Source of the DNA: Methylotuvimicrobium sp. KM2
GTDB taxonomy: Bacteria > Pseudomonadota > Gammaproteobacteria > Methylococcales > Methylomonadaceae
DNA length: 64,000 bases
Assembly: GCF_038051925.1 (NCBI RefSeq)
Contig: NZ_CP150634.1
Span: 4,410,300 to 4,474,299, forward strand
Direction of reading: 5' to 3'
In this document: in pieces, positions 9,419-19,156 of the stretch
Position numbering within the stretch: the first letter of the stretch is position 1
Layout of the letters: the number at the start of each line of letters is the position of its first letter
The notes under the pieces: model-generated
What the model saw: the letters and a program-made list of their open reading frames with translations, nothing else
Told to the model about the DNA's origin: nothing
Databases searched by the model: none
Position numbers and translations under genes: made by a program

Positions 9419-11035
9419 TTATTGTAAAGCATCGGCGGCAAGGCGGCCTATCTCAGTATGATGCAGAATTTTTTCAAAAGGTTGTAAAACCTGCCTAGGC
9501 CCTTGCATAAATACATACACCGGAGTCGAGGTGTGCGTGCCGGTGGCCCAGACCGCGTGCTGTTGTTCGGCAACTTCTCGCGCAAGCAGATTTTGACGAT
9601 TGCCTGCCGGATAAGCAAAAAACGCGCTGTTAAAGCCCATCATAGGCACGCGCTTCAAACTCAATGATTTGTGGTTTGGCTGGTAATAGCGGTTTTTTTC
9701 AGTCGCCAAAATACGCTCGGCTTGTCTTTCATCGATTTTGAATTCGGTATAAAGATTAACCATCTCGACCAACCTAGCCGGCGTCTGTTGCGCCTTCGGT
9801 AAGGACTCGAAGCGCTTGAACAGCTCATAGTAACTCAACTGCTGTGCATACAATCTATCCAACACTTCAGGATTGCCGTAATTAAAGGACGGTTGAAACT
9901 GCCTGCCTTCTTGAAAATACGCACCAGGAAGCGAGCGGGGCTCGGGTAAATCGGCCGCCGAATAACTAAAGCCGAAGCCGCCGGTTTCATGATCGGCCGT
10001 GACGATCAATAAGGTATCGTCTCGCCCCTGCATCCAGTCAAGCACTGCTTCGAGCGTTTCATTCATCCGAAGCATTTCGTGCAATAAGGTGCCGGTATCG
10101 TTGCCGTGCGAAGCCCAATCGATCTGCCCGGCCTCGATCATCAGAAAAAAACCTTGTTCGTTTTTCGACAAGATGTCCAGCGCCTGCCGCGACATTTCCT
10201 GCAATGTCGGAACGGTACGTGCCGGGTCTTGTTTGGCTAGGGTCTCGGCAATGCCATTCGGTAATTCGGACGCGGCAAACAACCCTAAGGTTTTGTCTCG
10301 GGCTTGCTGCAATTGCGATTTATTGAAAACCAACTCATAGCCCTGTTGCCGTGCTTGTGCCAATAGATTTTTTCGATCGTTCCGTTTCGAAGCGATCGAG
10401 TCGGTCCGGCCCAGTAATTGCGCTGCCGATCGGTAATCTTGCGATTGTTTGTCGTTGACGGTTTCGGGCAACCAATAACTCCATCCCGCCGAAAACATAA
10501 CATCCGGACCGATAGCCAGCAAATCTTCGGCAATTTCATTTTCGAGACTTCGATGTGTCTGATGCGCGGCAAATGCCGCCGGCGTCGCATGCGTGATGCG
10601 CGTATCGGATACCAGCCCTGTAGCCTTACCGATACGCTTGGCTTTTTCGACAATCGTTTCGCGGCGGTTGCCGTCTTTATCCAGCCCCAGCATTTCCGAA
10701 CCGGCAAAATAACCGGTCGCCAATTGAGACGCCGAAGCTGCGGAATCGGTGACTAACGTGCCGGCCGCGTGTGTCGTCGAAATGGCTAAATTGGCATCGC
10801 CCTGTTCAATCATGCGGTCGAAAGCGGTTTTGCGCGATTGGATCACGCTACCCGGCGCTTGCCTGGCATAAGACAATAACAAGCCGACCTGCTGCGGCCC
10901 CATGCCGTCGCCGATCACTAAAATGACGTTGTTAATACGAGCATCTTCCGATTGCGCCAGGTCAACACAGGCACATCCCGTCAATGCTAGACTCAATAAC
11001 CCCGGCAAACAGATCGCAATGTAAATTTTTTTCAT
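9419..11035 (-). CDS. Lipoprotein alkaline phosphatase (PhoA superfamily)
   Basis: Phosphomonoesterase of 538 residues. The N-terminus is a lipoprotein signal with lipobox LTGC (lipidated Cys21), so the enzyme is probably anchored to a membrane facing the periplasm. The first metal ligand is in VILVIGDGMG (D43). The nucleophile motif VTDSAAS places Ser98 after Asp97. Downstream metal sites include EAGQIDWASHGND and VTADHETGGFG, which are classic for the family. There is no PhoB-box that I can recognise upstream. It probably heads a two-gene unit with the inositol-phosphatase-like gene. The start codon has only a weak ribosome-binding site, but the signal peptide begins exactly here (MKKIYIAI). 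Confidence 0.92.
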   Translation of the reverse strand: MKKIYIAICLPGLLSLALTGCACVDLAQSEDARINNVILVIGDGMGPQQVGLLLSYARQAPGSVIQSRKTAFDRMIEQGDANLAISTTHAAGTLVTDSAASASQLATGYFAGSEMLGLDKDGNRRETIVEKAKRIGKATGLVSDTRITHATPAAFAAHQTHRSLENEIAEDLLAIGPDVMFSAGWSYWLPETVNDKQSQDYRSAAQLLGRTDSIASKRNDRKNLLAQARQQGYELVFNKSQLQQARDKTLGLFAASELPNGIAETLAKQDPARTVPTLQEMSRQALDILSKNEQGFFLMIEAGQIDWASHGNDTGTLLHEMLRMNETLEAVLDWMQGRDDTLLIVTADHETGGFGFSYSAADLPEPRSLPGAYFQEGRQFQPSFNYGNPEVLDRLYAQQLSYYELFKRFESLPKAQQTPARLVEMVNLYTEFKIDERQAERILATEKNRYYQPNHKSLSLKRVPMMGFNSAFFAYPAGNRQNLLAREVAEQQHAVWATGTHTSTPVYVFMQGPRQVLQPFEKILHHTEIGRLAADALQ

Positions 11036-11176
11036 ATCAAATGCCAGTATTCGAATAAGCTTTAGTCAATAAGTTATCCTGATTACATATAAGCTTCAGC
11101 CTATTTGAAATCCGAAGTGGGTTTTGTGTCGCTATCGCGACGCTTATATGGAGTCGGTTCGCGGACCGGCAACCGC

Positions 11177-11210
11177 GATACTTTTCTTTGCTTGTCCAAA
11201 GAAAAGTATC
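11177..11210. repeat. Perfect 14-bp hairpin inside intergenic repeat
   Basis: Arms 11177-11190 and 11197-11210 are exact reverse complements (GATACTTTTCTTTG and its complement) around the 6-base loop CTTGTC. The CTTTTCTTTG / CAAAGAAAAG core is a common proteobacterial intergenic repeat signature. It lies in the 554-base gap between the alkaline phosphatase and HDOD-kinase genes, which are divergent. Confidence 0.75.
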
Positions 11211-11253
11211 CAAAAGAAAAGACACCCGGAGGCCGCTGTATCCTGCGCGCTGA

Positions 11254-11350
11254 CGATTTTGCCGAGGGTTTTCAGAAGGGCTATCCCTAGCCCTCCGAAA
11301 ACGAGCGGCATCCTTGCCGCTCCCCTGGCGGGCTATTCTCGGCAAAATCG
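11254..11350. repeat. Nested inverted repeats (cruciform-like element)
   Basis: A 13-base arm at 11254-11266 (CGATTTTGCCGAG) is matched exactly by its reverse complement at 11338-11350. Inside lie two more hairpins: an imperfect one around GTTTTC...GAAAAC (about 11268-11304) and a perfect 8-base one in GAGCGGCA...TGCCGCTC. The nested architecture suggests a structured mobile repeat rather than a gene; short frames here have no homology-like features. Confidence 0.65.
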
Positions 11351-11546
11351 CCAGTGCTCGGCGCGGCCTAACGGGCCCCAGGCGGGCGCCCTGAGTCAAG
11401 TTGGCTGAACGTTCTCAGTAATCAGGTAAGTTATATTGTGCATGATTGTTAGATTCAGCACGAGCTCCCAAGCTCTAACCGTTCCGATGAATCAACGCTT
11501 ATGAGTCTAACAAGAAACGAACGCCAAACACCGAATTATCGATTAT

Positions 11547-11556
11547 GATAACGTTA
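11547..11556. promoter_or_regulatory. Palindrome ATAACGTTAT upstream of HDOD kinase
   Basis: A 10-base perfect palindrome sits about 34 bases before the start of the HDOD-kinase gene, within an AT-rich segment that repeats TATCGAT on both sides. The position suits an operator overlapping the promoter. The cognate regulator is unknown. Confidence 0.3.
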
Positions 11557-11589
11557 TCGATACTATAAATTCGCCGATCGGTAAAGCTC

Positions 11590-13722
11590 ATGGAAACCGC
11601 CATGTCAAAAATTCTCTCCGAAATAGACCCGCAGCAATTGCCGGCTATTCCTAAAGTCTTATTGAATCTGATCGAAGCCTTTCAAAATCAAGATACCGGC
11701 TTCGAGGACTTGACTCGAATCATCTCGCAAGACGCAGGGCTTAGCTCGAAAATATTGTCCGCGGCCAATTCGCCTTTCTACCAGCAATTCGGAGATGTGA
11801 AAGACTTAAATCGTGTGTTGATTATCCTTGGTCTTGAACCGTTGAAGACCATCACAATGACCAGCGTAGCACAACAATTTTTTAACCAAGTCTCGCCGTC
11901 CCACCAAAATTATCTCGAAGTCATTTGGTTCAGATCCTTGGCATGCGCTCATTTTGCCAGGCGATTGGCAAAACTCATCGGCTTTGAATCGCCCGATCAG
12001 GCTTATTTGGCCGGTCTACTGCATCGCATCGGACAATTAGGCCTCTTGCAATGCTTCCCCAAAGAATACGGCGCATTGCTAAACGATCATTCCGAAGACC
12101 TCCCCGAATCGTTCGAAAAAAAAACATTAGGAATATCACATTGCGAAATCGGCGCTTATATCATTGACACCTGGAATATTCCCGGCTTTCTCGCAGACGC
12201 CGTTTTGTATCAAAATAAAACCTCTCCCGCAATACTCGATAGCTCTATCTTAGTTAAATTGATCAACTTGGCAGCGCAATTAAGCCGATTCGATAAACAA
12301 AACAGCGCAGTTGTTTACGCCGAAGCCCATGCGCTATTCGGACTCGGACAAGCGATTCTTGACGAAATAGCGGGCGATGTAAAAAAACAGGTCGAACAGA
12401 CTGCGGGAAGCCTTGGAATTGCCATCGCGAAGCCTGAAGACGGCACGACGATCATAAGAGCGAAACTCGAGGAACGTAACGCGATTCAAAAACGTCTGGG
12501 AAAACATACCAAGGATTTGGCCTTCCTCGGCGCCATTGCACGCAACAACGATTTATCCGAGCAATTCGATAAAATCCTAACGACACTACTTAGGGACTTA
12601 AATATATTATTCGGGTTCAGGTCGACAGCCGTGTTTCTAGTCAACCCGGAAAAGCCCATGCTTGAAGGTTATCCATTACCCGAGCAAAACAACGCCAATC
12701 TCATATCGAATTTGTCGATTGAACTCAAGCCTAACCGCAGTTTGGTCGCGAATGCGTTATTGAACCAACGCTTGCTAGTATCTTATCAAACCACCCTGCC
12801 CGATCCCACTCCGGTTATCGACCGCCAAATTTGCCGATTACTCGAAAGCGAAGGCATGTTAGCCATTCCTCTTAGCGCGAATAATCGACACTGGGGAGTC
12901 ATCGTTGCAGGATTGGCGCCGACCGACCAACTCCAAGTCAAGGCTAAAAGGGGTTTGATCTCGTTATTTGCCGGAGAAGCAGCCCGGATGCTCTCAAGTC
13001 ATCGTGTAGCCGGCGAACGCATCAAAGAAAACATCGACTCGATGCAATCGGACTTTCAATTACATGTAAAAAAAATTATTCATGAAGCCAACAATCCGCT
13101 GAGCATCATCAATAATTACCTTTATTTACTCAACCTCAAACTCGGTAGCGACAGCCCTCAAGAAATCGGGCTCATTCAAGAGGAAATCAACCGAGTCGGC
13201 GAGATCATCCTACGCCTTTCCGACACACCGACACAAGAAAATGCCGCCGGCGATGATTCCGGCCCGATCGATATCAACCAAACCCTAAGCGATTTGATCT
13301 CCCTTTTCGAGGGCGGACTCTTCGCCCCTCGTCGAATAGAGGCCTGCTTGAAACTCGATGATCGGCTCCCGAAAATCGCCGTCAGCAAATCCAAGCTGAA
13401 ACAGATACTAACTAATTTAATCAAAAACGCCGCTGAAGCATTGCCTGACGGCGGTCAAGTCACGATCTCAACCCGCGACCGCGTTTATTTAGGCAATCAC
13501 TGTTACGTGGAAATTCAAATCCACGATGACGGTCCAGGTTTACCCGATACGATCAGCGAACAGCTATTCCGACCGGTTACCAGCACGAAAGGCGAAGGTC
13601 ACTCCGGACTCGGGCTTACTATTGTCAAAAATCTGATCGACGAACTAGCCGGCACTATCGGCTGCAACTCGACGCCGAACGAAGGAACGACCTTTCAAAT
13701 TTTTTTACCCAGAACGCTATAA
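11590..13722 (+). CDS. HDOD-GAF-histidine kinase fusion
   Basis: Soluble 710-residue signalling protein. The N-terminal HDOD domain (about 10-210) has the typical PQQLPAIPKVLLNLIE opening and LSSKILSAANS. A GAF-type domain follows at about 320-460. The C-terminus is a histidine kinase: the H-box is IIHEANNPLSIINNYL with His498, and the ATPase domain has LIKNAAEALPDGG, DDGPGLP and GLGLTIV. There is no membrane segment. The gene is followed 39 bases later by a receiver/GGDEF/EAL gene, the likely phosphotransfer partner. The start at 11590 has a weak AAAG site; a second Met 12 bases on is equally possible. HDOD domains often act as scaffolds in nucleotide or stress signalling. Confidence 0.9.
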   Translation: METAMSKILSEIDPQQLPAIPKVLLNLIEAFQNQDTGFEDLTRIISQDAGLSSKILSAANSPFYQQFGDVKDLNRVLIILGLEPLKTITMTSVAQQFFNQVSPSHQNYLEVIWFRSLACAHFARRLAKLIGFESPDQAYLAGLLHRIGQLGLLQCFPKEYGALLNDHSEDLPESFEKKTLGISHCEIGAYIIDTWNIPGFLADAVLYQNKTSPAILDSSILVKLINLAAQLSRFDKQNSAVVYAEAHALFGLGQAILDEIAGDVKKQVEQTAGSLGIAIAKPEDGTTIIRAKLEERNAIQKRLGKHTKDLAFLGAIARNNDLSEQFDKILTTLLRDLNILFGFRSTAVFLVNPEKPMLEGYPLPEQNNANLISNLSIELKPNRSLVANALLNQRLLVSYQTTLPDPTPVIDRQICRLLESEGMLAIPLSANNRHWGVIVAGLAPTDQLQVKAKRGLISLFAGEAARMLSSHRVAGERIKENIDSMQSDFQLHVKKIIHEANNPLSIINNYLYLLNLKLGSDSPQEIGLIQEEINRVGEIILRLSDTPTQENAAGDDSGPIDINQTLSDLISLFEGGLFAPRRIEACLKLDDRLPKIAVSKSKLKQILTNLIKNAAEALPDGGQVTISTRDRVYLGNHCYVEIQIHDDGPGLPDTISEQLFRPVTSTKGEGHSGLGLTIVKNLIDELAGTIGCNSTPNEGTTFQIFLPRTL

Positions 13723-13761
13723 CCATGCCTATAATTAACGCTTAGGATTTCGGTATTAAAT

Positions 13762-16245
13762 ATGGGCGCCATTGCTAGCTTACATTCTAATTCAGACATC
13801 GAGATACTGATTATCGATGACGAACTCAAGGCGCGCGCAAGTTTACACGATATTCTCAAATTATCCGGCTATCGCGTCGCTATGGCGGAAAACGTAAACT
13901 CGGCCATCGAATTGATTAATGAGCATAATTTTCCTTTGATTTTGCTCGACCTGAATATGCCTGTTTTAAACGGTCATCATTTTTTGGACTATCTTGCCCA
14001 TCACGATATCGACACACAAGTCCTGATCATCAGCGGCGAAGCGACTTTCGCCCAGGCCGCACGCTCATTACGTTTTAACTTTGTTCAGGAATTCATTAAA
14101 AAACCCTATGCGGTCGAAGCCTTGCTGCATTCGGTTAAGGTTGCCGCCGAAAAAATCCGCCTGAAAGAAATCAATAATAAAGTTCAGGCGCAATTATCGA
14201 AATCCGAACAATTGCATCGCTTTTTCGTCGACAGTTCGCCCGACATCATTTACATGCTGAACGATCGAGGCGAATTCGTGTTTCTGAACAATGCCATCGC
14301 CAACATCCTAGGCTACGACAAGAGCGAAATCATCGGTAAACATTATTCCTCGTTGGTATACCAAGCCGATCTCGACAAAGCGAAATACGCTTTTAATGAA
14401 CGCAGGACCGGCGATCGCTCCACCAAGGCAATTGAACTTCGTTTACGGTGCAAAAACAGCGATCAGCCGAAATATGTCGAAACCAATTCAATTACAATCG
14501 TACTGAGTTCCAAAGGCGTTTATAAGAAGAAAAAAGAAAATAAGGAATTTGTCGGTACCTATGGCGTCATCCGCGACATCAATGACCGCAAGCTCTCCGA
14601 AAACACCTTGCGCAAACTCAATTTAGCGGTCGAAAACAGTCCTAATTTGATCTATATCACCGATAGTAAAGGCACGATCGAATACGCCAATCCGAAAATT
14701 TTTGAAATCTCCGGTTACACCGCCGAAGAAATCATCGGCAAAACACCGCATATTTTTAGTTCCGGAGAAACACCGCCGCACGAATATCAAGAGCTTTGGA
14801 GCACCATCACCTCGGGAAAAATTTGGCGAGGCATTCTCAAAAACCGAAAAAAAACCGGGCAACTGTATTGGGCTCAACAATCGATCGCACCGATGCTGGA
14901 TTCGGACAACCGGGTAACGAATTATGTTGCGATTCAAGAGGATGTGACCGAAATACTCGCTCAGCGCGATATGATTACCTATCAAGCGACCCACGATCCA
15001 TTGACCGACTTGATCAACCGCACCGAGTTCGACCGCCGTTTGAAACGGATCATCAACACGGCTAAAACCAAAGGCTCGACACATGTTTTGTGCTACCTGG
15101 ATCTCGACAACTTCAAAATCGTCAACGACACCTGCAGCCATACGGCCGGCGACGAATTGCTTCGCCAAATCAGCCGGCAGTTATCGACATTGATCCGCAA
15201 TCGCGATTCCCTAGCCCGGCTCGGCGGCGATGAATTCGCGATACTGATGGAGCACTGCACACTGGAGCAAGCGCAAGCAACAGCCGAACGCATTCGGCAA
15301 CACATCGAACGCTACCAATTCCGCTGGGACGACAAAAGCTTCCGAATCGGGGTCAGTATCGGCATGGTCACGATCCATGCCGAAAACGGCGGTTTCGATG
15401 AATTACTGAAACGCGCCGACATCGCTTGCTACATAGCCAAGCAAGACGGCCGAAACCGCTCCCATGTCTTCACCGAATCCGATCAGGCTTGCATTGATTA
15501 CCGCAACGAAGCCGCCTGGCCTGAAAAAATCGAACAAGCCTTGTCGCACAATCGCTTCCGACTCTATCGGCAGCGAATCGTCGCACTGAAAAGTATCGAA
15601 GGCGATCATTACGAAGTGCTGTTGCGCTTGCAGGAAGATTCCGGCAAAATCATTGCGCCAAACGCATTTTTACCGGCCGCGGAACGCTATCAATTGGCCG
15701 CTTCAATCGATCGTTGGGTTATTCAACAAGTGTTCAACTGGATGCTTGAACATCCCGATCGGTTAAGTTCACTAACGTTGTGCTCGATTAACCTTTCCAC
15801 GGCAGGCTTGAATGACAAAGGACTAATCGAATTTATTATCGACCGATTCATGCAAACTGCACTTCCTGCCGAAAAATTCTGTTTCGAAATCACCGAAACG
15901 GCAACCATCGTCAATTTGACCGCAGCAACACAATTCATTACTTCGCTTAAGGAACTCGGCTGCCGATTTTCGCTGGATAATTTCGGTAGCGGCCTGTCTT
16001 CGTTCGCTTATCTTAAAAACCTTCCGGTCGACTTTCTCAAAATCGACGGCGTTTTCGTCCGCGATATCGAAACCGATTCGGTGGCGCTAGCGATGGTCAA
16101 ATCGATTAACGATATCGCCCACGTCATGAATAAAAAAACCATCGCCAAATTCGTCGAAAACGATTCGGTAATGAAAATCCTTTTGGATTTGGGCATCGAT
16201 TATGTTCAAGGTTACGGCAGCGACGAGCCTTCACTTTTGAAATAA
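13762..16245 (+). CDS. REC-PAS-PAS-GGDEF-EAL protein with impaired EAL
   Basis: Response regulator of 827 residues. The receiver has D19/D20, phospho-acceptor D63 (LLDLNMP) and a KKP lysine at 113-114. Two PAS domains span about 150-275 and 285-400. GGDEF is intact (488-492) with an RxxD product-binding site RNRD (479-482), so diguanylate cyclase activity is likely. The EAL domain deviates: EVLLRL at 618, D-N at 739-740 where active enzymes have D-D (DDFG), AKFVE for AEGVE, and a changed QGY tail. It is therefore probably a c-di-GMP-binding or inactive phosphodiesterase module. Its position directly after the HDOD kinase suggests that kinase phosphorylates it. Confidence 0.91.
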   Translation: MGAIASLHSNSDIEILIIDDELKARASLHDILKLSGYRVAMAENVNSAIELINEHNFPLILLDLNMPVLNGHHFLDYLAHHDIDTQVLIISGEATFAQAARSLRFNFVQEFIKKPYAVEALLHSVKVAAEKIRLKEINNKVQAQLSKSEQLHRFFVDSSPDIIYMLNDRGEFVFLNNAIANILGYDKSEIIGKHYSSLVYQADLDKAKYAFNERRTGDRSTKAIELRLRCKNSDQPKYVETNSITIVLSSKGVYKKKKENKEFVGTYGVIRDINDRKLSENTLRKLNLAVENSPNLIYITDSKGTIEYANPKIFEISGYTAEEIIGKTPHIFSSGETPPHEYQELWSTITSGKIWRGILKNRKKTGQLYWAQQSIAPMLDSDNRVTNYVAIQEDVTEILAQRDMITYQATHDPLTDLINRTEFDRRLKRIINTAKTKGSTHVLCYLDLDNFKIVNDTCSHTAGDELLRQISRQLSTLIRNRDSLARLGGDEFAILMEHCTLEQAQATAERIRQHIERYQFRWDDKSFRIGVSIGMVTIHAENGGFDELLKRADIACYIAKQDGRNRSHVFTESDQACIDYRNEAAWPEKIEQALSHNRFRLYRQRIVALKSIEGDHYEVLLRLQEDSGKIIAPNAFLPAAERYQLAASIDRWVIQQVFNWMLEHPDRLSSLTLCSINLSTAGLNDKGLIEFIIDRFMQTALPAEKFCFEITETATIVNLTAATQFITSLKELGCRFSLDNFGSGLSSFAYLKNLPVDFLKIDGVFVRDIETDSVALAMVKSINDIAHVMNKKTIAKFVENDSVMKILLDLGIDYVQGYGSDEPSLLK

Positions 16246-16317
16246 ATCAGCCTCTCCCTTCTTGTTCTTGTAGAATCCCGAGCTTGCAAATGCCCTAATC
16301 CTGAATTCGGCAGTTTT

Positions 16318-16457
16318 ACCATGAAGCACATGAAGTTCATGAAGGATTTCAAGAAATTACCTAAATCTTCTCGCTAACCTTTTTGGTGAGCGAAAGCTCT
16401 ACTCAAACGCGCAATAAGTTATTGAATTAACTTCCTATTCTTCATGATCTTCATGGT
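16318..16457. repeat. CATGAAG-rich inverted repeat in intergenic gap
   Basis: The segment ACCATGAAGCACATGAAGTTC at 16318 onward and the segment CTTCATGATCTTCATGGT at 16440-16457 are imperfect reverse complements about 95 bases apart. The 300-base gap between the EAL and Fic-zeta genes otherwise holds nothing I recognise. Confidence 0.5.
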
Positions 16458-16545
16458 GAAATGCTCTTTTTAGGCTAATGGATGTCGTCTTGAAAAGACT
16501 GTGACCTGCTTTTCGGACCGACACTTGACCAACGAAAGGTATACG

Positions 16546-18708
16546 ATGAATGACAGCAAAGTCCGGCTTTCCGGTTACCACCGACTGAAAAAATTACGCA
16601 CTGCCTTAGCAATAGCCAGGGGCACTGTTCTGCTTGCCGATTTAAAACGTGAAGCGGAAGGGACTATCTCGCATGACCAAACCAAACGGGTCACTTATCT
16701 GACCAATCTGTTCTCAAGAATTCATCGAGAACTGTTTCAAGACTGGAAAGACCAAGCCACGATTCGGCACCGCCCCGGTACGATGACCGATGCCGATAAG
16801 CGCCTGAAATTTCGTAAAACCATCGGACGCCTGGTACTAGACGAAGAAGCCAATAGAGATACGGCTATTTTCGACAATAACGGCTTTGTCATCAATGCCG
16901 ACAACATCGACAAAAGATTGGCCGATTTTTATTTAAAAATGCGTATCGTTAGACCCTTTGATTACGGTAATCGCATCACGCTCGATTTTTTCATGACCAT
17001 CTTGGGAAGATTGCCGGCCTTCAAAGCCGTTTATGAACACGGCATCGATTTTCGCCGTATCGATCAACATGACGCCATCGCACTGCACGATACATCAAGT
17101 AATATTGAAGCGCTAACGCGCGCCTTCCATCATTCTCTCGACCCGCTACGCAACCAGTCATTAATCAACCAAGCCAACGGCTACGGAATTTGGCCCGAGA
17201 ACAAAACCTTCGTCTCGGGAATCCCTTTCTTATCCTATGTCACCGAAAACGGCACCCAATGTCTGGTATCGGTCAACGGCGGATTGGTGCCGTTGGACAG
17301 CATACAAGAAGAACTCTTTACCGCCGGCAAACACATTGCCGATTATCCCTTATGCTCACCGGATAACATTGTCGGCTACCTGCCCGGCACCGAAGCCTTG
17401 CGTACAACGGAAAAAACCGAAATCGACGGCATAACCGTCGGCAAACAAGGAGAGGCGCCGCTATTTTGCCTTGACGTGAACATGTTGACCGGCTTGCGTT
17501 CGCCCAGTCATGCCGAATTGTTGGAATTGGTCAAGCAGTGCGCGGGCAATCAGGCAAGCATTTTTAATCTGGCCGATAACGAAGCGCTAAAACAACAATT
17601 ATTGATTGCCGCGAACGGCGACGAACGTTTACAGCGAAGCGTTGAAATTGCCTATGTCAGACTCGCCAAAATCGTGCGCATTCTCAAACACGCCGAAGAC
17701 GATATTTTCTTCGGAAAAAAGCCGGTCGAAGAACCGAGGCTATTTATGTCGATGGGCGGGGCAGGTTCCGGAAAAAGTGTCGTCGAGGAAATCGCGACAA
17801 ATCATTGCGGGGACAATTTCGTAATTGCCTCGCTCGATGAATTCAGAAAACAAAGCGACCTCTATAAAGTGCTGACCGCCGCCAACCATCATAGCGACGA
17901 TTATGTTTACGTGGAACCATTCGCCAATCGATTACGCGACGAGGTAGCCCGTCGCGCCAAACTCGAGCGGATCAACATACTCTACGACGGCACAGGCATC
18001 CCTTATTCGCCTCGTTATTCAGGCATTATCAATGAATTCAAACAAGCGGGTTTTTATACGCAAATCACCGCTGTCGATGCCTTTATAGTCAAACCCGGCA
18101 ATCGCGAGCATGAACTGATCCGTTCCACCGTCATCGATAGCGTCAAACAACGCTTCGAAAAAACCGGCAGAGCCTTACCCTGGGTCATTACGGTTTATAA
18201 ACACATTCGCTCCCCGGAGTCGTTTCTCGATGCTTTAGAAGACCCGGCTCTGAATAAAATTTCTCTATTTGCTAACGACAGCGAACCGGGCATGCACTAC
18301 TTGATCGCCGAAAGCTTCAATTTACCCGACCGCGAAGTCAAACTACTCAAAACCCATCAACTATCGGGTTCGCTCGCGAAATCCCTGATCTCGCTGAGTA
18401 AAACCAACGACGATTCGCTACTAAAAAATCTAGCACACAACGACAAAACAACCCTTAGGCGAATGATCGACCGAAATCCCGAGTACAACGAGCAAAATGT
18501 CGCTTACTTAATTCACAACAGACTTCACGATCACCGAGTATTGGTCATTTACAACTGTCGGCGAATGATCGATTTTATCGATAAACGGCAACTCAATCCG
18601 AATGCGTCAGGCGAACAAGGTCTATTACACAAACCGGAAGCATTGGCCTTCCATGTCGACCCTCTCTCCCGCACCCCCTGGTTAATCACGCTTCAGGATT
18701 CGACTTGA
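16546..18708 (+). CDS. Degenerate Fic domain fused to zeta-toxin-like kinase
   Basis: Large 720-residue protein. Residues about 59-67 (IHRELFQDW) and the following segment resemble the entry of Fic/Doc domains. The Fic active-site region appears at 135-149 as VRPFDYGNRITLDFF, against the canonical HPFxxGNGRxxR. The catalytic His is Arg136 and one Gly is lost, so AMP transfer is unlikely. A central part (about 200-390) is unassigned. Residues 404-411 form a Walker A loop, GGAGSGKS, followed by IASLDEF and ILYDGTG, matching zeta-toxin/UDP-GlcNAc-kinase-like P-loop enzymes. The ATG at 16546 is chosen because GAAAGG lies 6 bases upstream. No small epsilon-like antitoxin gene is adjacent. Function could be toxin, effector or a detoxified kinase; this is not settled. 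Confidence 0.75.
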   Translation: MNDSKVRLSGYHRLKKLRTALAIARGTVLLADLKREAEGTISHDQTKRVTYLTNLFSRIHRELFQDWKDQATIRHRPGTMTDADKRLKFRKTIGRLVLDEEANRDTAIFDNNGFVINADNIDKRLADFYLKMRIVRPFDYGNRITLDFFMTILGRLPAFKAVYEHGIDFRRIDQHDAIALHDTSSNIEALTRAFHHSLDPLRNQSLINQANGYGIWPENKTFVSGIPFLSYVTENGTQCLVSVNGGLVPLDSIQEELFTAGKHIADYPLCSPDNIVGYLPGTEALRTTEKTEIDGITVGKQGEAPLFCLDVNMLTGLRSPSHAELLELVKQCAGNQASIFNLADNEALKQQLLIAANGDERLQRSVEIAYVRLAKIVRILKHAEDDIFFGKKPVEEPRLFMSMGGAGSGKSVVEEIATNHCGDNFVIASLDEFRKQSDLYKVLTAANHHSDDYVYVEPFANRLRDEVARRAKLERINILYDGTGIPYSPRYSGIINEFKQAGFYTQITAVDAFIVKPGNREHELIRSTVIDSVKQRFEKTGRALPWVITVYKHIRSPESFLDALEDPALNKISLFANDSEPGMHYLIAESFNLPDREVKLLKTHQLSGSLAKSLISLSKTNDDSLLKNLAHNDKTTLRRMIDRNPEYNEQNVAYLIHNRLHDHRVLVIYNCRRMIDFIDKRQLNPNASGEQGLLHKPEALAFHVDPLSRTPWLITLQDST

Positions 18709-18841
18709 TTGATTCATTCGCCTGTTTAGCAAACCGAAAATATCGAAATATCCTTGAGGCCTAAAGCGCAATGGAAGCTTGGAAGTTCACCTACCCATTA
18801 CCAATTATGGATACTCCATATAGACAAAAGTCGCTGATTTC

Positions 18842-19015
18842 CGATGTATATACCTATCGGAGATCAAAATTCGGCACCGGGGTGCCCGTCAAAGGACGCC
18901 GTGAATACGTCCTTGTAGTCTCTATGCCAGCTCCATGCTGGCAAAGCCTTTGCCGAGCACCCCGGTGCCTCCTAAGGCACTGCCGAAATTTGAAGTGCGA
19001 AGGGTATAAATATAA
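18842..19015 (+). repeat. Intergenic repeat, copy A
   Basis: The unit runs from TATCGGAGATCAAAATTCGG to GAAGTGCGAAGGGTATAAAT. It contains an internal inverted pair: GGCACCGGGGTGC near 18872 and GCACCCCGGTGCC near 18957. Related copies occur at 44753-45001 (inverted) and 46138-46384. It fills most of the 448-base gap between the Fic-zeta gene and the next gene. The 87-codon frame here is the repeat itself and is not called. Confidence 0.75.
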
Positions 19016-19156
19016 AAACACTACCAAGTCCTAATTGCTCACCCAGAGCTACTAGGTTATCCTTAGCAACCGGTAATCATAAGTTTCCAGGGCGAAAGAA
19101 TATGGATATATCGGTCTTTTGCTATAACAACTAAAATAAAAACAGAGGTTCTCGAG

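Noticed and set aside
11105..11408. Short frames on both strands of the phoA-HDOD gap
   Set aside because: They run through nested palindromes and would encode no recognisable protein.
18771..19034. 87-codon frame after the Fic-zeta gene
   Set aside because: It is intergenic repeat copy A, which recurs in other frames and orientations elsewhere.
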